Source of the DNA: Capillimicrobium sp035565675
GTDB lineage: Bacteria; Actinomycetota; Thermoleophilia; Solirubrobacterales; Solirubrobacteraceae
Assembly (NCBI GenBank): GCA_035565675.1
Contig: DATMSA010000071.1
Location: forward strand, 1-35,510
DNA length: 35,510 bases
Direction of reading: 5' to 3'
Within the stretch, counting starts at the first letter, position 1. Every line of letters begins with the position of its first letter. Of this stretch, positions 7,878 to 15,239 are shown in pieces. Position numbers and translations under genes: made by a program. The notes under the pieces are model-generated. The model was not told where the DNA came from. It made no database searches and worked only from the letters and a program-made list of their open reading frames with translations.

Positions 7878-10791
7878 CGAGCCCCAGCCGATGGGCGACC
7901 GCGGCCGCCTCGGTGCGGCTGCGCACGCCGAGCTTGGCCAGGATCCGCGACACGTGGACCGAGGCGGTCTTCTCGGCCATGAACAGCGCCTCGCCGATCT
8001 CGCGGTTCGTCGCCCCCGCGGCCAGCAGCGCGAGCACCTCGCGCTCGCGCGGGGTGAGCCCGAGCGCGGCGTCGGGCTCGCCGCCGCCCGGCTCGGCCCC
8101 GTCGCCGCCCGCCGAGACGCCGCCCAGCCGCAGCCGCGCGCGCCGCGCCAGCGACTCCAGCTCGCCGACCAGCCACGACGCCTCCATCTCCTTCGCGGCC
8201 GCATGGGCGGCGGAGGCCACCGCCTCGGCCGCCGCGCGGTCGCCGGCCCGCACCAGCGCCTCGGCCTCGCTCCAGCGCGCGTCGACGGCGGCCAGCAGGC
8301 GCTCGGCCGACTCCCAGGCCTGCGCGCACGCCGACCACGCCACCGGCGCGGCCTCGCCCAGCGCGCGCGTCATCTGCGCGTCGGCGTAGGCCACCCAGCC
8401 GCGCGCCTCCGCGCCCACGGTCTCGGCGCGCGCCCGCTCGCGCGCGTCGTGCGCGCGCGCGAGGGCCTCGTCGGTCGCCGCCGCGTCGCCGAGGTCGCGT
8501 CCGCGTTCGGCGACGTCCGCCTCGAGCGCGACCTCGGCGGCGGCCAGGCGCGCCGCACGCGTCGAGTCCTGCATCCCGCTGATCATCGCCAGCCGGGCGC
8601 GGCCGTCGGCGATCGCCTCGCGCGCCTCCTCGAAGCGGCGCAGCCGCCGCAGCGCCTGCGCGGTCAGCGCCGACAGCGGCGCGTGCCACTGCGGGTCCAG
8701 GGCCCCGGCCGCCATCTCGCGCGCAACCTCCAGGCACCGCAGCGCGCCCTCCGGGTCGCCGCGCGCGAGCGCCAGCTCGGCCGAGACCATGCGGTAGTAG
8801 CCGCCGAGCGCGCCGCTGTAGCTCGACGCCCGCTCGAAGCGCAGCCACTCGTCGGCGCCACGCAGGTCGCCGAGCGCGAGCGACATCTCGGCGGCCTGGA
8901 CGCGCATCCACGCCGCGCGCATGCCGCGCCGCTCGTTCTCGCGCACGCCCTGGACGATGAGGTCGCGCCCCTCACGGGTGCGGCCGTTGAGGAACAGGAC
9001 GTCGGACAGGTTCACGTAGCCGCGGTCGAGGTTCTCCAGGCGCCGGTCGGCGCGGTCGATCGCCATCGACTCCTCCAGCCGCGCGATGCCGCCGGCGAGG
9101 TCGCCGAGGCCGGCGAGCGCGACGCCGAGCGTGTTCAGCGCGTTGGCCTGCGGCGAGCGCGCCCCGACCGCGCCCGCCTCCTCGAGCGTGCGCTCGCACA
9201 GCGCGGCCGTCTCGGCGTAGCGGCCCTGCAGCATCAGCGTCTTGGCCTTCGCCGCCAGCAGCAGGGCGCGCGCGACGTTCGGCGCCGGGTCGGAGGCCAG
9301 CAGCGCCAGCCCGCGCTCGTAGCTGGCCATCGCCTCCTCGCCGCGCGCGCTCTCCCACAGCGCCTTCCCGCGGCGCTCCAGCAGCCGCGCGGCGCGCTTG
9401 GGATCGGCGTCGGCGTCGACCTCGCCCAGCGCGGTCTCCAGCGCGTGGCCGGAGCGGTCGAACTCGCCGAGCGCGAGGGCGGCGGCGGCGAGCCGCTCCA
9501 GCAGGCGCGGGTGATCGCAGCCCGCCCACGCCTCGGCGTCGGGCACGTGCGACCACAGCGACAGCGCGCGCTCGAGCTGCGCGGCCGTCTCGGCCGGGGC
9601 CAGGGTGCGCTCGGCCGCGTCGGCCGCCCGCACCGACGCGCGCAGCGCCTCGGGCTGCTCGCCGGCGACCGCGAAGTGGTGGGCGATCGCGGTGACCGTG
9701 TCGAGGTCGTCCTCGCCGGCCTCCGCGCGCCGCTCCAGAGCGCGCGCCAGCTTCAGGTGCAGCTCGACGTGCTCGCCGGGCAGCAGGTCGTCGTGCATCG
9801 CCTCGCGCAGGAGCGCGTGGCGGAACGCGTAGCGGCCGTCGTCGCCGCCGACGAGCACGTGGTGGGCGATCGCCTCGCGCAGCGCGGGCCTCAGCGCCTC
9901 CGGGCGCAGGCCGGTGACGTCGGCCAGCAGCGCCTCGTCGGCGCGCGCGGCCGCGGCCATCGCCCGCAGCACGTCCTGGGTCGGCTCGGCCAGCCCCTCG
10001 ACGCGCACCATCAGCGCGTCGCGCAGCGTCGGCGGCAGCTCGGCCCGGCCGCCGGGACCGGCGGCGATGAGCTCCTCGGCGAACAGCGGGTTGCCCTCGC
10101 AGCGGCGGTACAGGCGGTCGACGAGCGCGGCGTCGGGCTCGCCGCCGAGGATGTCGGCGAGCAGCAGCGCGACCTCGTCGCGGGTGAGCCGCTCGACCTC
10201 GATGAGGGTCGTGCGCTCCAGGCGCAGCAGCTCCGGCAGCAGCGGCCGCAGCGGGTGGCGGCGGTGCAGCTCGTCGGTGCGATAGGTGGCGACGAGCACG
10301 ACGCGCTCGCGCCCGAGGTTGCGGGCGGCGAACGCGATGAAGTCGCGCGTGGAGCGGTCGGCCCAGTGGATGTCCTCCAGGACGAGGACGAGCGGCGCCT
10401 CGCCGGCGAGGCGGTCGAGCGCGTCGAGCAGCAGCTCGAAGAAGCGGCCCTGGGCGGCGCGCTGCTCGCCCTCCGGCAGCGCCAGCTCGGCGCGCACCGC
10501 GTCGAGCGCCGGGTCGCCGGCGCGGGTGAGGGGGCGCAGCGCGCCGATCAGCGGCGCGTAGGGCAGCTCGCCCTCGGCCAGCTCGACGCAGTCGCCCATG
10601 AGCACGCGCGCGCCGGCGGCGCGGGCGCGCGCGGCGTGCTCGTCGACGAGGCGGGTCTTGCCGACGCCCGACTCGCCGGCCACGAGGGCCAGCCAGCCGC
10701 GGCCGGCGGCCGCCTCGCCCAGCACGCGCTCGAGCTCGGCGAGCTGCGACTCCCGCCCGACGAACCTGCGGCTGGACACGCGGCGCGCCAC
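7858..10791 (-). CDS. LAL-type (LuxR-family) ATPase transcriptional regulator
   Basis: A protein of about 977 residues. Near the N-terminus is an AAA/STAND ATPase module: FVGRES at 10-15, Walker A GESGVGKT at 39-46, Walker B LVLVLEDIHWAD around 130-142. A long alpha-helical, TPR-like middle follows. The C-terminal LuxR helix-turn-helix starts LTPREREVLALLAAGATNRE. This is the layout of large MalT-like regulators, which bind an inducer and then activate promoters. The start is uncertain: GTG 10791 or GTG 10779 fit, because the conserved region begins at once; longer starts would add a basic, low-complexity stretch. Target genes are unknown; the convergent P450 is one possibility. Confidence 0.92.
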   Translation of the reverse strand: MARRVSSRRFVGRESQLAELERVLGEAAAGRGWLALVAGESGVGKTRLVDEHAARARAAGARVLMGDCVELAEGELPYAPLIGALRPLTRAGDPALDAVRAELALPEGEQRAAQGRFFELLLDALDRLAGEAPLVLVLEDIHWADRSTRDFIAFAARNLGRERVVLVATYRTDELHRRHPLRPLLPELLRLERTTLIEVERLTRDEVALLLADILGGEPDAALVDRLYRRCEGNPLFAEELIAAGPGGRAELPPTLRDALMVRVEGLAEPTQDVLRAMAAAARADEALLADVTGLRPEALRPALREAIAHHVLVGGDDGRYAFRHALLREAMHDDLLPGEHVELHLKLARALERRAEAGEDDLDTVTAIAHHFAVAGEQPEALRASVRAADAAERTLAPAETAAQLERALSLWSHVPDAEAWAGCDHPRLLERLAAAALALGEFDRSGHALETALGEVDADADPKRAARLLERRGKALWESARGEEAMASYERGLALLASDPAPNVARALLLAAKAKTLMLQGRYAETAALCERTLEEAGAVGARSPQANALNTLGVALAGLGDLAGGIARLEESMAIDRADRRLENLDRGYVNLSDVLFLNGRTREGRDLIVQGVRENERRGMRAAWMRVQAAEMSLALGDLRGADEWLRFERASSYSGALGGYYRMVSAELALARGDPEGALRCLEVAREMAAGALDPQWHAPLSALTAQALRRLRRFEEAREAIADGRARLAMISGMQDSTRAARLAAAEVALEADVAERGRDLGDAAATDEALARAHDARERARAETVGAEARGWVAYADAQMTRALGEAAPVAWSACAQAWESAERLLAAVDARWSEAEALVRAGDRAAAEAVASAAHAAAKEMEASWLVGELESLARRARLRLGGVSAGGDGAEPGGGEPDAALGLTPREREVLALLAAGATNREIGEALFMAEKTASVHVSRILAKLGVRSRTEAAAVAHRLGLVSEPAR

Positions 10792-10814
10792 GTGTCCAGC
10801 TTCGCACGTTCGCG

Positions 10815-10976
10815 TCACGTGGGCGCGACGCGGCGCGCCGGCGCAGCAGCGCGCCGGCGCGACCGCGCGAAGCGCAGCCGGCGGCGCGGACGGCGCTCCA
10901 GCCGCGGGCGCGGGCGGGCGTTGCGGGCCTGGTCGGTGAGGAGGTCGGCGACGATGGGGGAGAGGCCTGGATGCAT
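10815..10976 (-). CDS. possible small basic protein
   Basis: A 53-residue frame beginning MHPGLSPIVADLLTDQARN and continuing as an arginine-rich tail. An AGGA ribosome binding site lies seven bases before the ATG. Short actinobacterial proteins starting MHP with a helical DLLxxA stretch are common, which makes this more than a chance frame, but the tail is low-complexity and could be accidental. It ends 24 bp before the LuxR-type gene on the same strand. Function unknown. The remaining gap up to 11114 holds the promoter region of the TetR gene, with a TAGGAT box near 11081. Confidence 0.4.
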   Translation of the reverse strand: MHPGLSPIVADLLTDQARNARPRPRLERRPRRRLRFARSRRRAAAPARRVAPT

Positions 10977-11114
10977 GCGACCATCCTGCGCGTAAGACGC
11001 GGGCCGCACATCGGGAGGATGGAGCGCATCCGGGCACGCGACCCCTTACACGCGCGCGAGCGCCCCTCAGCGCGTCGATAGGATCGTCGTGTCTCAGGTC
11101 CCCGTCCCACCGCC

Positions 11115-11813
11115 ATGGTGACCGACGCCTCGATCCCCGCACCCGTCCCGGTCTTCTTCGAGGACCTCAAGCGGCTTCCGCCCGGCCGGCACAGCATCGC
11201 CGTCGAGGAGGTCGCGCGCCAGCAGCGCGTGCGCCTGATGGGCGCGATGCTCGACGCGGTCGGCGAGCAGGGCTACATCGCGACGAGCGTCGCCGACGTG
11301 CTCGTGCGCGCCGGGGTCTCGCGCCGCACGTTCTACGAGCACTTCGCCGACAAGGAGGACTGCTACCTGCAGGCCTACGACCACGTCGCGCGGGTCCTCA
11401 CCGACGCCGTGCAGGACGCGCTGCGCGGGCACGAGCACTGGCAGGACGCGGTCCGGTCGGGCCTGGACCTGTTCCTGCGCACGGTCGCCGAGAACCCGCG
11501 GATCGCGCGCGCCGCGCTGATCGAGATCCTCGCCGTCGGCCCCGAGGGCGTGCGGCGGCGGGAGGCGTCGCTGACGCCGTTCGAGGAGTTCTTCGAGATG
11601 GCGCGCGAGCTCGCGCCGGCGGGCGCCGCGATCCCCGGCAGCGTGACCGAGACGCTCGTCGGCGGCATCCTCGAGACGATCAGCGCCCGGGTCATGCGCG
11701 ACGAGGCCCACCGCGTGCCCGAGCTGCTGGACCAGCTCATGTTCTGGTCGCTCGTCCCCTTCGTCGGGCCGGTCGAGGCCAACCAGGCGATCGCCGACCG
11801 GTCGGGCCGCTGA
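11115..11813 (+). CDS. TetR-family transcriptional regulator
   Basis: A 232-residue protein with the TetR helix-turn-helix at about residues 35-80 (GYIATSVADVLVRAGVSRRT, then FYEHFADKEDCYLQAYD). A helical ligand-binding domain follows, with little conservation. There is a 34-residue N-terminal extension before the DNA-binding domain. TetR proteins usually repress neighbouring genes and respond to small hydrophobic ligands. The gene is divergent from the small protein/LuxR genes and ends four bp before the convergent XRE gene. No operator could be picked out with confidence. Confidence 0.92.
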   Translation: MVTDASIPAPVPVFFEDLKRLPPGRHSIAVEEVARQQRVRLMGAMLDAVGEQGYIATSVADVLVRAGVSRRTFYEHFADKEDCYLQAYDHVARVLTDAVQDALRGHEHWQDAVRSGLDLFLRTVAENPRIARAALIEILAVGPEGVRRREASLTPFEEFFEMARELAPAGAAIPGSVTETLVGGILETISARVMRDEAHRVPELLDQLMFWSLVPFVGPVEANQAIADRSGR

Positions 11814-11817
11814 CCGG

Positions 11818-12081
11818 TCAGTCCCGAAGCGGCCCGTAGTGCTGCGCGCGGGCCACGAGCTCGGCGGGCTCGACCGCCAGCGCCTGCGCGAGCCGCACGA
11901 TGTTGATCCAGCTCGGGTTGCGCTCCCCGCGCTCGATGCCCCCGACGTAGGTGCGGTGCATGCCGCTGCGGTGGCCGAGCTCCTCCTGGGACAGCTCCGC
12001 GCGGCGGCGCAGGTCGCGCACCGCCTGGCCGAGCGCGACGGAGGCCTGCGAGCGCTGGGTCACGGCGCAACCCTCGTCCAT
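11818..12081 (-). CDS. XRE-family helix-turn-helix regulator
   Basis: An 87-residue protein made almost entirely of one Cro/CI-type helix-turn-helix: LGQAVRDLRRRAELSQEELG at about 17-36, then HRTYVGGIERGERNPSWINI and a final helix. No sensor domain is present. Small single-domain XRE proteins often regulate their own gene. ATG 12081 is used; a GTG six codons later is an alternative. Its upstream region has paired repeats (12086-12106). Confidence 0.9.
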   Translation of the reverse strand: MDEGCAVTQRSQASVALGQAVRDLRRRAELSQEELGHRSGMHRTYVGGIERGERNPSWINIVRLAQALAVEPAELVARAQHYGPLRD

Positions 12082-12085
12082 TGAT

Positions 12086-12106
12086 GACTATCGGTCTACC
12101 GACTAT
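12086..12106. promoter_or_regulatory. candidate XRE operator
   Basis: The element holds an inverted repeat TCGGT-CT-ACCGA (12091-12102) and two GACTAT direct repeats (12086-12091 and 12101-12106). It ends within ten bases of the XRE start codon. Position and symmetry suit an autoregulatory operator; binding is untested. Confidence 0.35.
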
Positions 12107-12225
12107 GAGTAGCGCAGGCCCCTGATCGGCGCTGCGAGGGCGCAATCGGACATCCGTCCACGCGTCCGACCGGCGACGGCGCGATTGCAGCGCGACGCCG
12201 CGGTTCCGGGTACAACACAGTTCAT

Positions 12226-14535
12226 ATGGGGATGGGGGCTGGAGTGCTGGCGGCCGCGGTCCTGGCCGCCGGCTCGGGTCCGAGCCTCGGCGCGAACGTG
12301 ACGGCCTATCAGCCGGACGCGTACCGCACGCCGGCCGCCGAGCAGGCGCTGGACCGGCTGCGCGACACGGGAATCCGCGACGCGGCGGTCGTCGTCACGT
12401 GGTACATGAGCGACCCGCGCGACTCGACGGTCGCCCCCGACCCGGCGCGCACACCCTCCGACGCCTCGGTCCTCCGCCTCGTCCGCGAGGCGCGCGCACG
12501 CGGTCTGCGGGTCGCGCTCAAGCCGCACGTCGACGTGCTCGACGGCACGTTCCGCGGCGAGATCGCTCCGGTCGACGAAACCGTGTGGTGGGCGAGCTAC
12601 ACGGCGATGATGGAGCGCTACGCCGACCTCGCCAGGGCCGGCGGCGCCGAGATCCTGGTCGTGGGCGACGAGCTGCGCTCGATGTCCGACGACGAGGCCG
12701 CCTTCCGCACCGTGATCGCCCGCGCGCGCGACCGCTTCCCGGGCACGCTGACCTACGCGGCCAACTGGGACGAGGTCGAGCAGGTGCGCTTCTGGGACGC
12801 CCTCGACGCGATCGGCGTCGACGCCTACTACCCGCTCGCGCGCGCCCCCGGCAGCGAGGCGGAGGCGCTGCGCGACGCCTGGCGGCCGATCGTCGCGCGG
12901 CTGGAGCGCTTCAGCCGCCGGTGGGACCGGCCGCTCATGGTGACCGAGATCGGCTACGCCGCGCGCCCCGACGCCGCCGTCGACCCGTCGGGCGCCGGGG
13001 CCCGGCCCGGGCCCGTCGACCCGGCGGCGCAGGCCGTCGCCTACGAGGCGGCGCTGAGCGCGTGGGGCGGCTCCGACCGGCTGACGGCGATCTGGTGGTG
13101 GGACTGGCCGGCCGACCCGCGCGACGCCGTCGGCGACGCGTTCTCGCCGCGCGACCGGCCGGCCGAGCAGGTCCTGCGCACGTTCGCCAGCGGCGGCGAG
13201 GGCGGCGGGAGCGCCCTCGGCTCGATCCCGTGGTCGCTGCTGTCGGTGGTGGCGATCTGGCTGCTCGTGCCGCTCGGGTTCCTGATGATCGTGCGGGCGC
13301 TGGCCGCGCGCCGGCCCGCGCGCGACGCCGATGCGCCCGAGGCGGCGAGCGCGCCGGCCGCGCCCGCCTCGCCGGATGCGGAGGAGGAGGCCGCGCACCC
13401 ACCGGCCGAGGCGGAGCCGGACCCCGAGCCCGCGCCGGCCCCGACCGCCGGGCTCGCGCCGGCCCGGCGCGGCGGACGCTTCAGCCGGCCGCGGCGCGAC
13501 GCGCTGCGCGACCTGGGCCCGGCGAGCATCGACCGGCTCTGCGAGCTCACGTGCCGGGTCCTCGACGTCGACATGTCCGCGGTCCTCGTGCGGGCGCCCG
13601 ACGACCCGTCCAGCCTCGTCACCGCCGGCCAGTCCGGCGTGCGGCTGCGCGGGCGGCGCTGGCCCGCCGACGCCGGCGTCGCCGGCCTCGTGCTCGCCAG
13701 CGGCGAGCCGGCGGCGATCTCCGACTACTCGCTGCTCGACGCGCGCATCGGCGGCGAGCAGACCGAGGACATCAGGGTCGGCGCCGCGGCCCCGGTCATC
13801 GTCCGCCACGGGCTCCGCGGGACGCTGTCGGTCGGGACGCGGCGCGGCGACCGCCGCTTCGACGAGCGCGAGCTGGAGCTGCTCGGCGCGATGGCGGACC
13901 TCGTCGCGGCGGCGATCAGCCGCCCGGGCGGCCCGGACGAGATCGAGGACGTCCGCGGTCAGCTGCGCGGGCTGCGGGCGGCGCTCGACGCGCGCGACCC
14001 CGACGAGTACCGGCGCATCGCCGCGACGGCCGCGATCGCGACCCGCCTGGGCAAGCGCCTGCTGCCGGCCGACCGCAGCCGGCTGGCCGAGCTGGAGCTC
14101 GCCGCCCGCCTGCACGACGTCGGGATGCTGCGCGTCCCCAGCGCCGCCGCGCGCGGCGCGACGCCGGGCGACGACCGGCGCCTCACCCGTCTGCATCCGG
14201 CCTGGGGCTGCGAGCTGCTGGCCGAGATCCCCGGGCTGCAGGGCGTCGCCGCGATCGTGCGCTTCCATCGCGAGCGCTGGGACGGCCGCGGCCATCCGCA
14301 CGGCCTGTCCGGCTCGCGCATCCCGCCCGCCAGCCGGATCGTGGCGGTGGCCGAGGCGTGGGCGGAGCTGACGACCGCGCCGGGCGCCCCGCGGTCGCCC
14401 GAGCACGCGATCGAGGAGCTGCGCGCGCAGTCCGGCCGCCGGTTCGACCCGCGCGTGGTCGAGGTCGCGGCCACCGTCGTCGCCACGATGCCGCGCCAGG
14501 CGCCGTGGCCCGCGCCGCCCCCGGTCACGCGCTGA
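12226..14535 (+). CDS. GH113-like domain fused through a membrane helix to GAF and degenerate HD-GYP domains
   Basis: A 769-residue membrane protein. Residues 1-23 look like a signal sequence. Residues about 24-320 resemble a GH113-type TIM-barrel glycosidase with both expected acids, Glu149 (VVGDEL) and Glu241 (VTEIGY), plus the aromatic IWWWDW strand. One membrane helix (about 333-358) follows, then a Pro/Ala/Glu linker, a GAF-like domain (about 430-575) and an HD-GYP-like domain (about 590-760). In the last, His630-Asp631 is kept, but the usual HDxGK lysine is Met634 and GYP is replaced by Gly689-His690-Pro691. This suggests altered or lost cyclic-di-GMP hydrolysis. Topology implies outside carbohydrate recognition or cleavage coupled to inside signalling. 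Start is probable, not certain. Confidence 0.85.
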   Translation: MGMGAGVLAAAVLAAGSGPSLGANVTAYQPDAYRTPAAEQALDRLRDTGIRDAAVVVTWYMSDPRDSTVAPDPARTPSDASVLRLVREARARGLRVALKPHVDVLDGTFRGEIAPVDETVWWASYTAMMERYADLARAGGAEILVVGDELRSMSDDEAAFRTVIARARDRFPGTLTYAANWDEVEQVRFWDALDAIGVDAYYPLARAPGSEAEALRDAWRPIVARLERFSRRWDRPLMVTEIGYAARPDAAVDPSGAGARPGPVDPAAQAVAYEAALSAWGGSDRLTAIWWWDWPADPRDAVGDAFSPRDRPAEQVLRTFASGGEGGGSALGSIPWSLLSVVAIWLLVPLGFLMIVRALAARRPARDADAPEAASAPAAPASPDAEEEAAHPPAEAEPDPEPAPAPTAGLAPARRGGRFSRPRRDALRDLGPASIDRLCELTCRVLDVDMSAVLVRAPDDPSSLVTAGQSGVRLRGRRWPADAGVAGLVLASGEPAAISDYSLLDARIGGEQTEDIRVGAAAPVIVRHGLRGTLSVGTRRGDRRFDERELELLGAMADLVAAAISRPGGPDEIEDVRGQLRGLRAALDARDPDEYRRIAATAAIATRLGKRLLPADRSRLAELELAARLHDVGMLRVPSAAARGATPGDDRRLTRLHPAWGCELLAEIPGLQGVAAIVRFHRERWDGRGHPHGLSGSRIPPASRIVAVAEAWAELTTAPGAPRSPEHAIEELRAQSGRRFDPRVVEVAATVVATMPRQAPWPAPPPVTR

Positions 14536-14543
14536 TCCGCCGG

Positions 14544-14591
14544 CCCCGCGCGCTGCGCGCGACGGCGGGGAACCCTGCGCGCAAACGCAGG
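14544..14591 (+). terminator. paired GC-rich hairpins after the fusion gene
   Basis: Two stems follow each other: CCCCGC (14544-14549) with GCGGGG (14565-14570), and CCTGCG (14574-14579) with CGCAGG (14586-14591) around a 6-base loop. They lie between the fusion gene and the next gene, whose own -10 box comes just after, so termination here is plausible. There is no U-tract. Confidence 0.4.
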
Positions 14592-14623
14592 CACGTCGTC
14601 GTGCGCGCGTCTAGCGTCGCGCC

Positions 14624-15205
14624 ATGGGTTCAACGGCAAGCAGGCACGCGCCGCGACCGGCCAGCGGGCTGTTCGCGGATCCGCGACCGATCGAGACGGT
14701 CGCCGACATGTTCGCCAACGTGTGGCAGGTCGGCTACGTGGCGACCGACCTCGACCGCGCGATGGCGGAGGCGGCGCAGACGCTCGGCCTCGAGCACTGC
14801 ATCGAGGTGCCGACCGACACGGCCGAGTTCGTCGTCGACGGCGAGGTGCGCCCGTGGGAGACGCGGATCGCGATGGGGTCGCGGGGCGGCCTGATCGTGG
14901 AGATCATCGAGCCGGTCGGCGGCGAGGTCGGCTTCTACCGCGACTACCTCCCCCAGGACGGCTCGTACGGCCTGCGCCTCCACCACCTGGCCGCGTTCAT
15001 GGAGCCGGGCGACGAGGCGTGGGCGGCGATGGAGGGCGTGCTCGCCGGCGCCGGGCTGAAGGTCGACTCGCTCGTGCTGATCCCCGGCCGCGTCCGGGCC
15101 GGGTACGTCGACACGTCGGCCCAGCTCGGGCACTGGATGGAGATCTGCCAGCTCCAGCCCGACGACATCGCGACGTTCACCGGGATCGTCCGCGACTCGT
15201 CCTGA
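14624..15205 (+). CDS. VOC (glyoxalase-superfamily) protein
   Basis: A 193-residue protein whose segment VWQVGYVATDLDRAMAEAA opens a VOC beta-alpha-beta module. The second module contains LRLHHLAAFM and ends with GHWMEICQL. The His and Glu pattern (His in LHHLA, Glu in WMEIC) fits a metal-binding site of the glyoxalase/dioxygenase superfamily. Substrate is unknown. A TAGCGT box (14612-14617) lies six bases before the ATG, with no Shine-Dalgarno site, so the message is probably leaderless. A start at the later Met of MFANVW (14708) cannot be excluded. Confidence 0.85.
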   Translation: MGSTASRHAPRPASGLFADPRPIETVADMFANVWQVGYVATDLDRAMAEAAQTLGLEHCIEVPTDTAEFVVDGEVRPWETRIAMGSRGGLIVEIIEPVGGEVGFYRDYLPQDGSYGLRLHHLAAFMEPGDEAWAAMEGVLAGAGLKVDSLVLIPGRVRAGYVDTSAQLGHWMEICQLQPDDIATFTGIVRDSS

Positions 15206-15216
15206 GCGGCCGGCGC

Positions 15217-15239
15217 GCGCGCCTGCTCAGCAGGCGCGC
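15217..15239. terminator. bidirectional terminator hairpin containing the sulfatase stop codon
   Basis: A perfect 10-bp stem (GCGCGCCTGC with GCAGGCGCGC) closes a 3-base loop. It lies between the convergent VOC and sulfatase genes. The loop bases, read on the minus strand, are the sulfatase TGA stop codon (15227-15229). A symmetric hairpin at a convergent junction fits termination from both sides. Confidence 0.6.

Noticed and set aside
7891..10995. 1034-codon plus-strand frame opposite the LuxR-type regulator
   Set aside because: It mirrors the regulator's codons and has no fold or family features.
12211..12216. TACAAC as a -10 box for the GH113-GAF-HD-GYP gene
   Set aside because: It does not end in T and the best -35-like hexamer is 20 bases away; too weak to list as a promoter.
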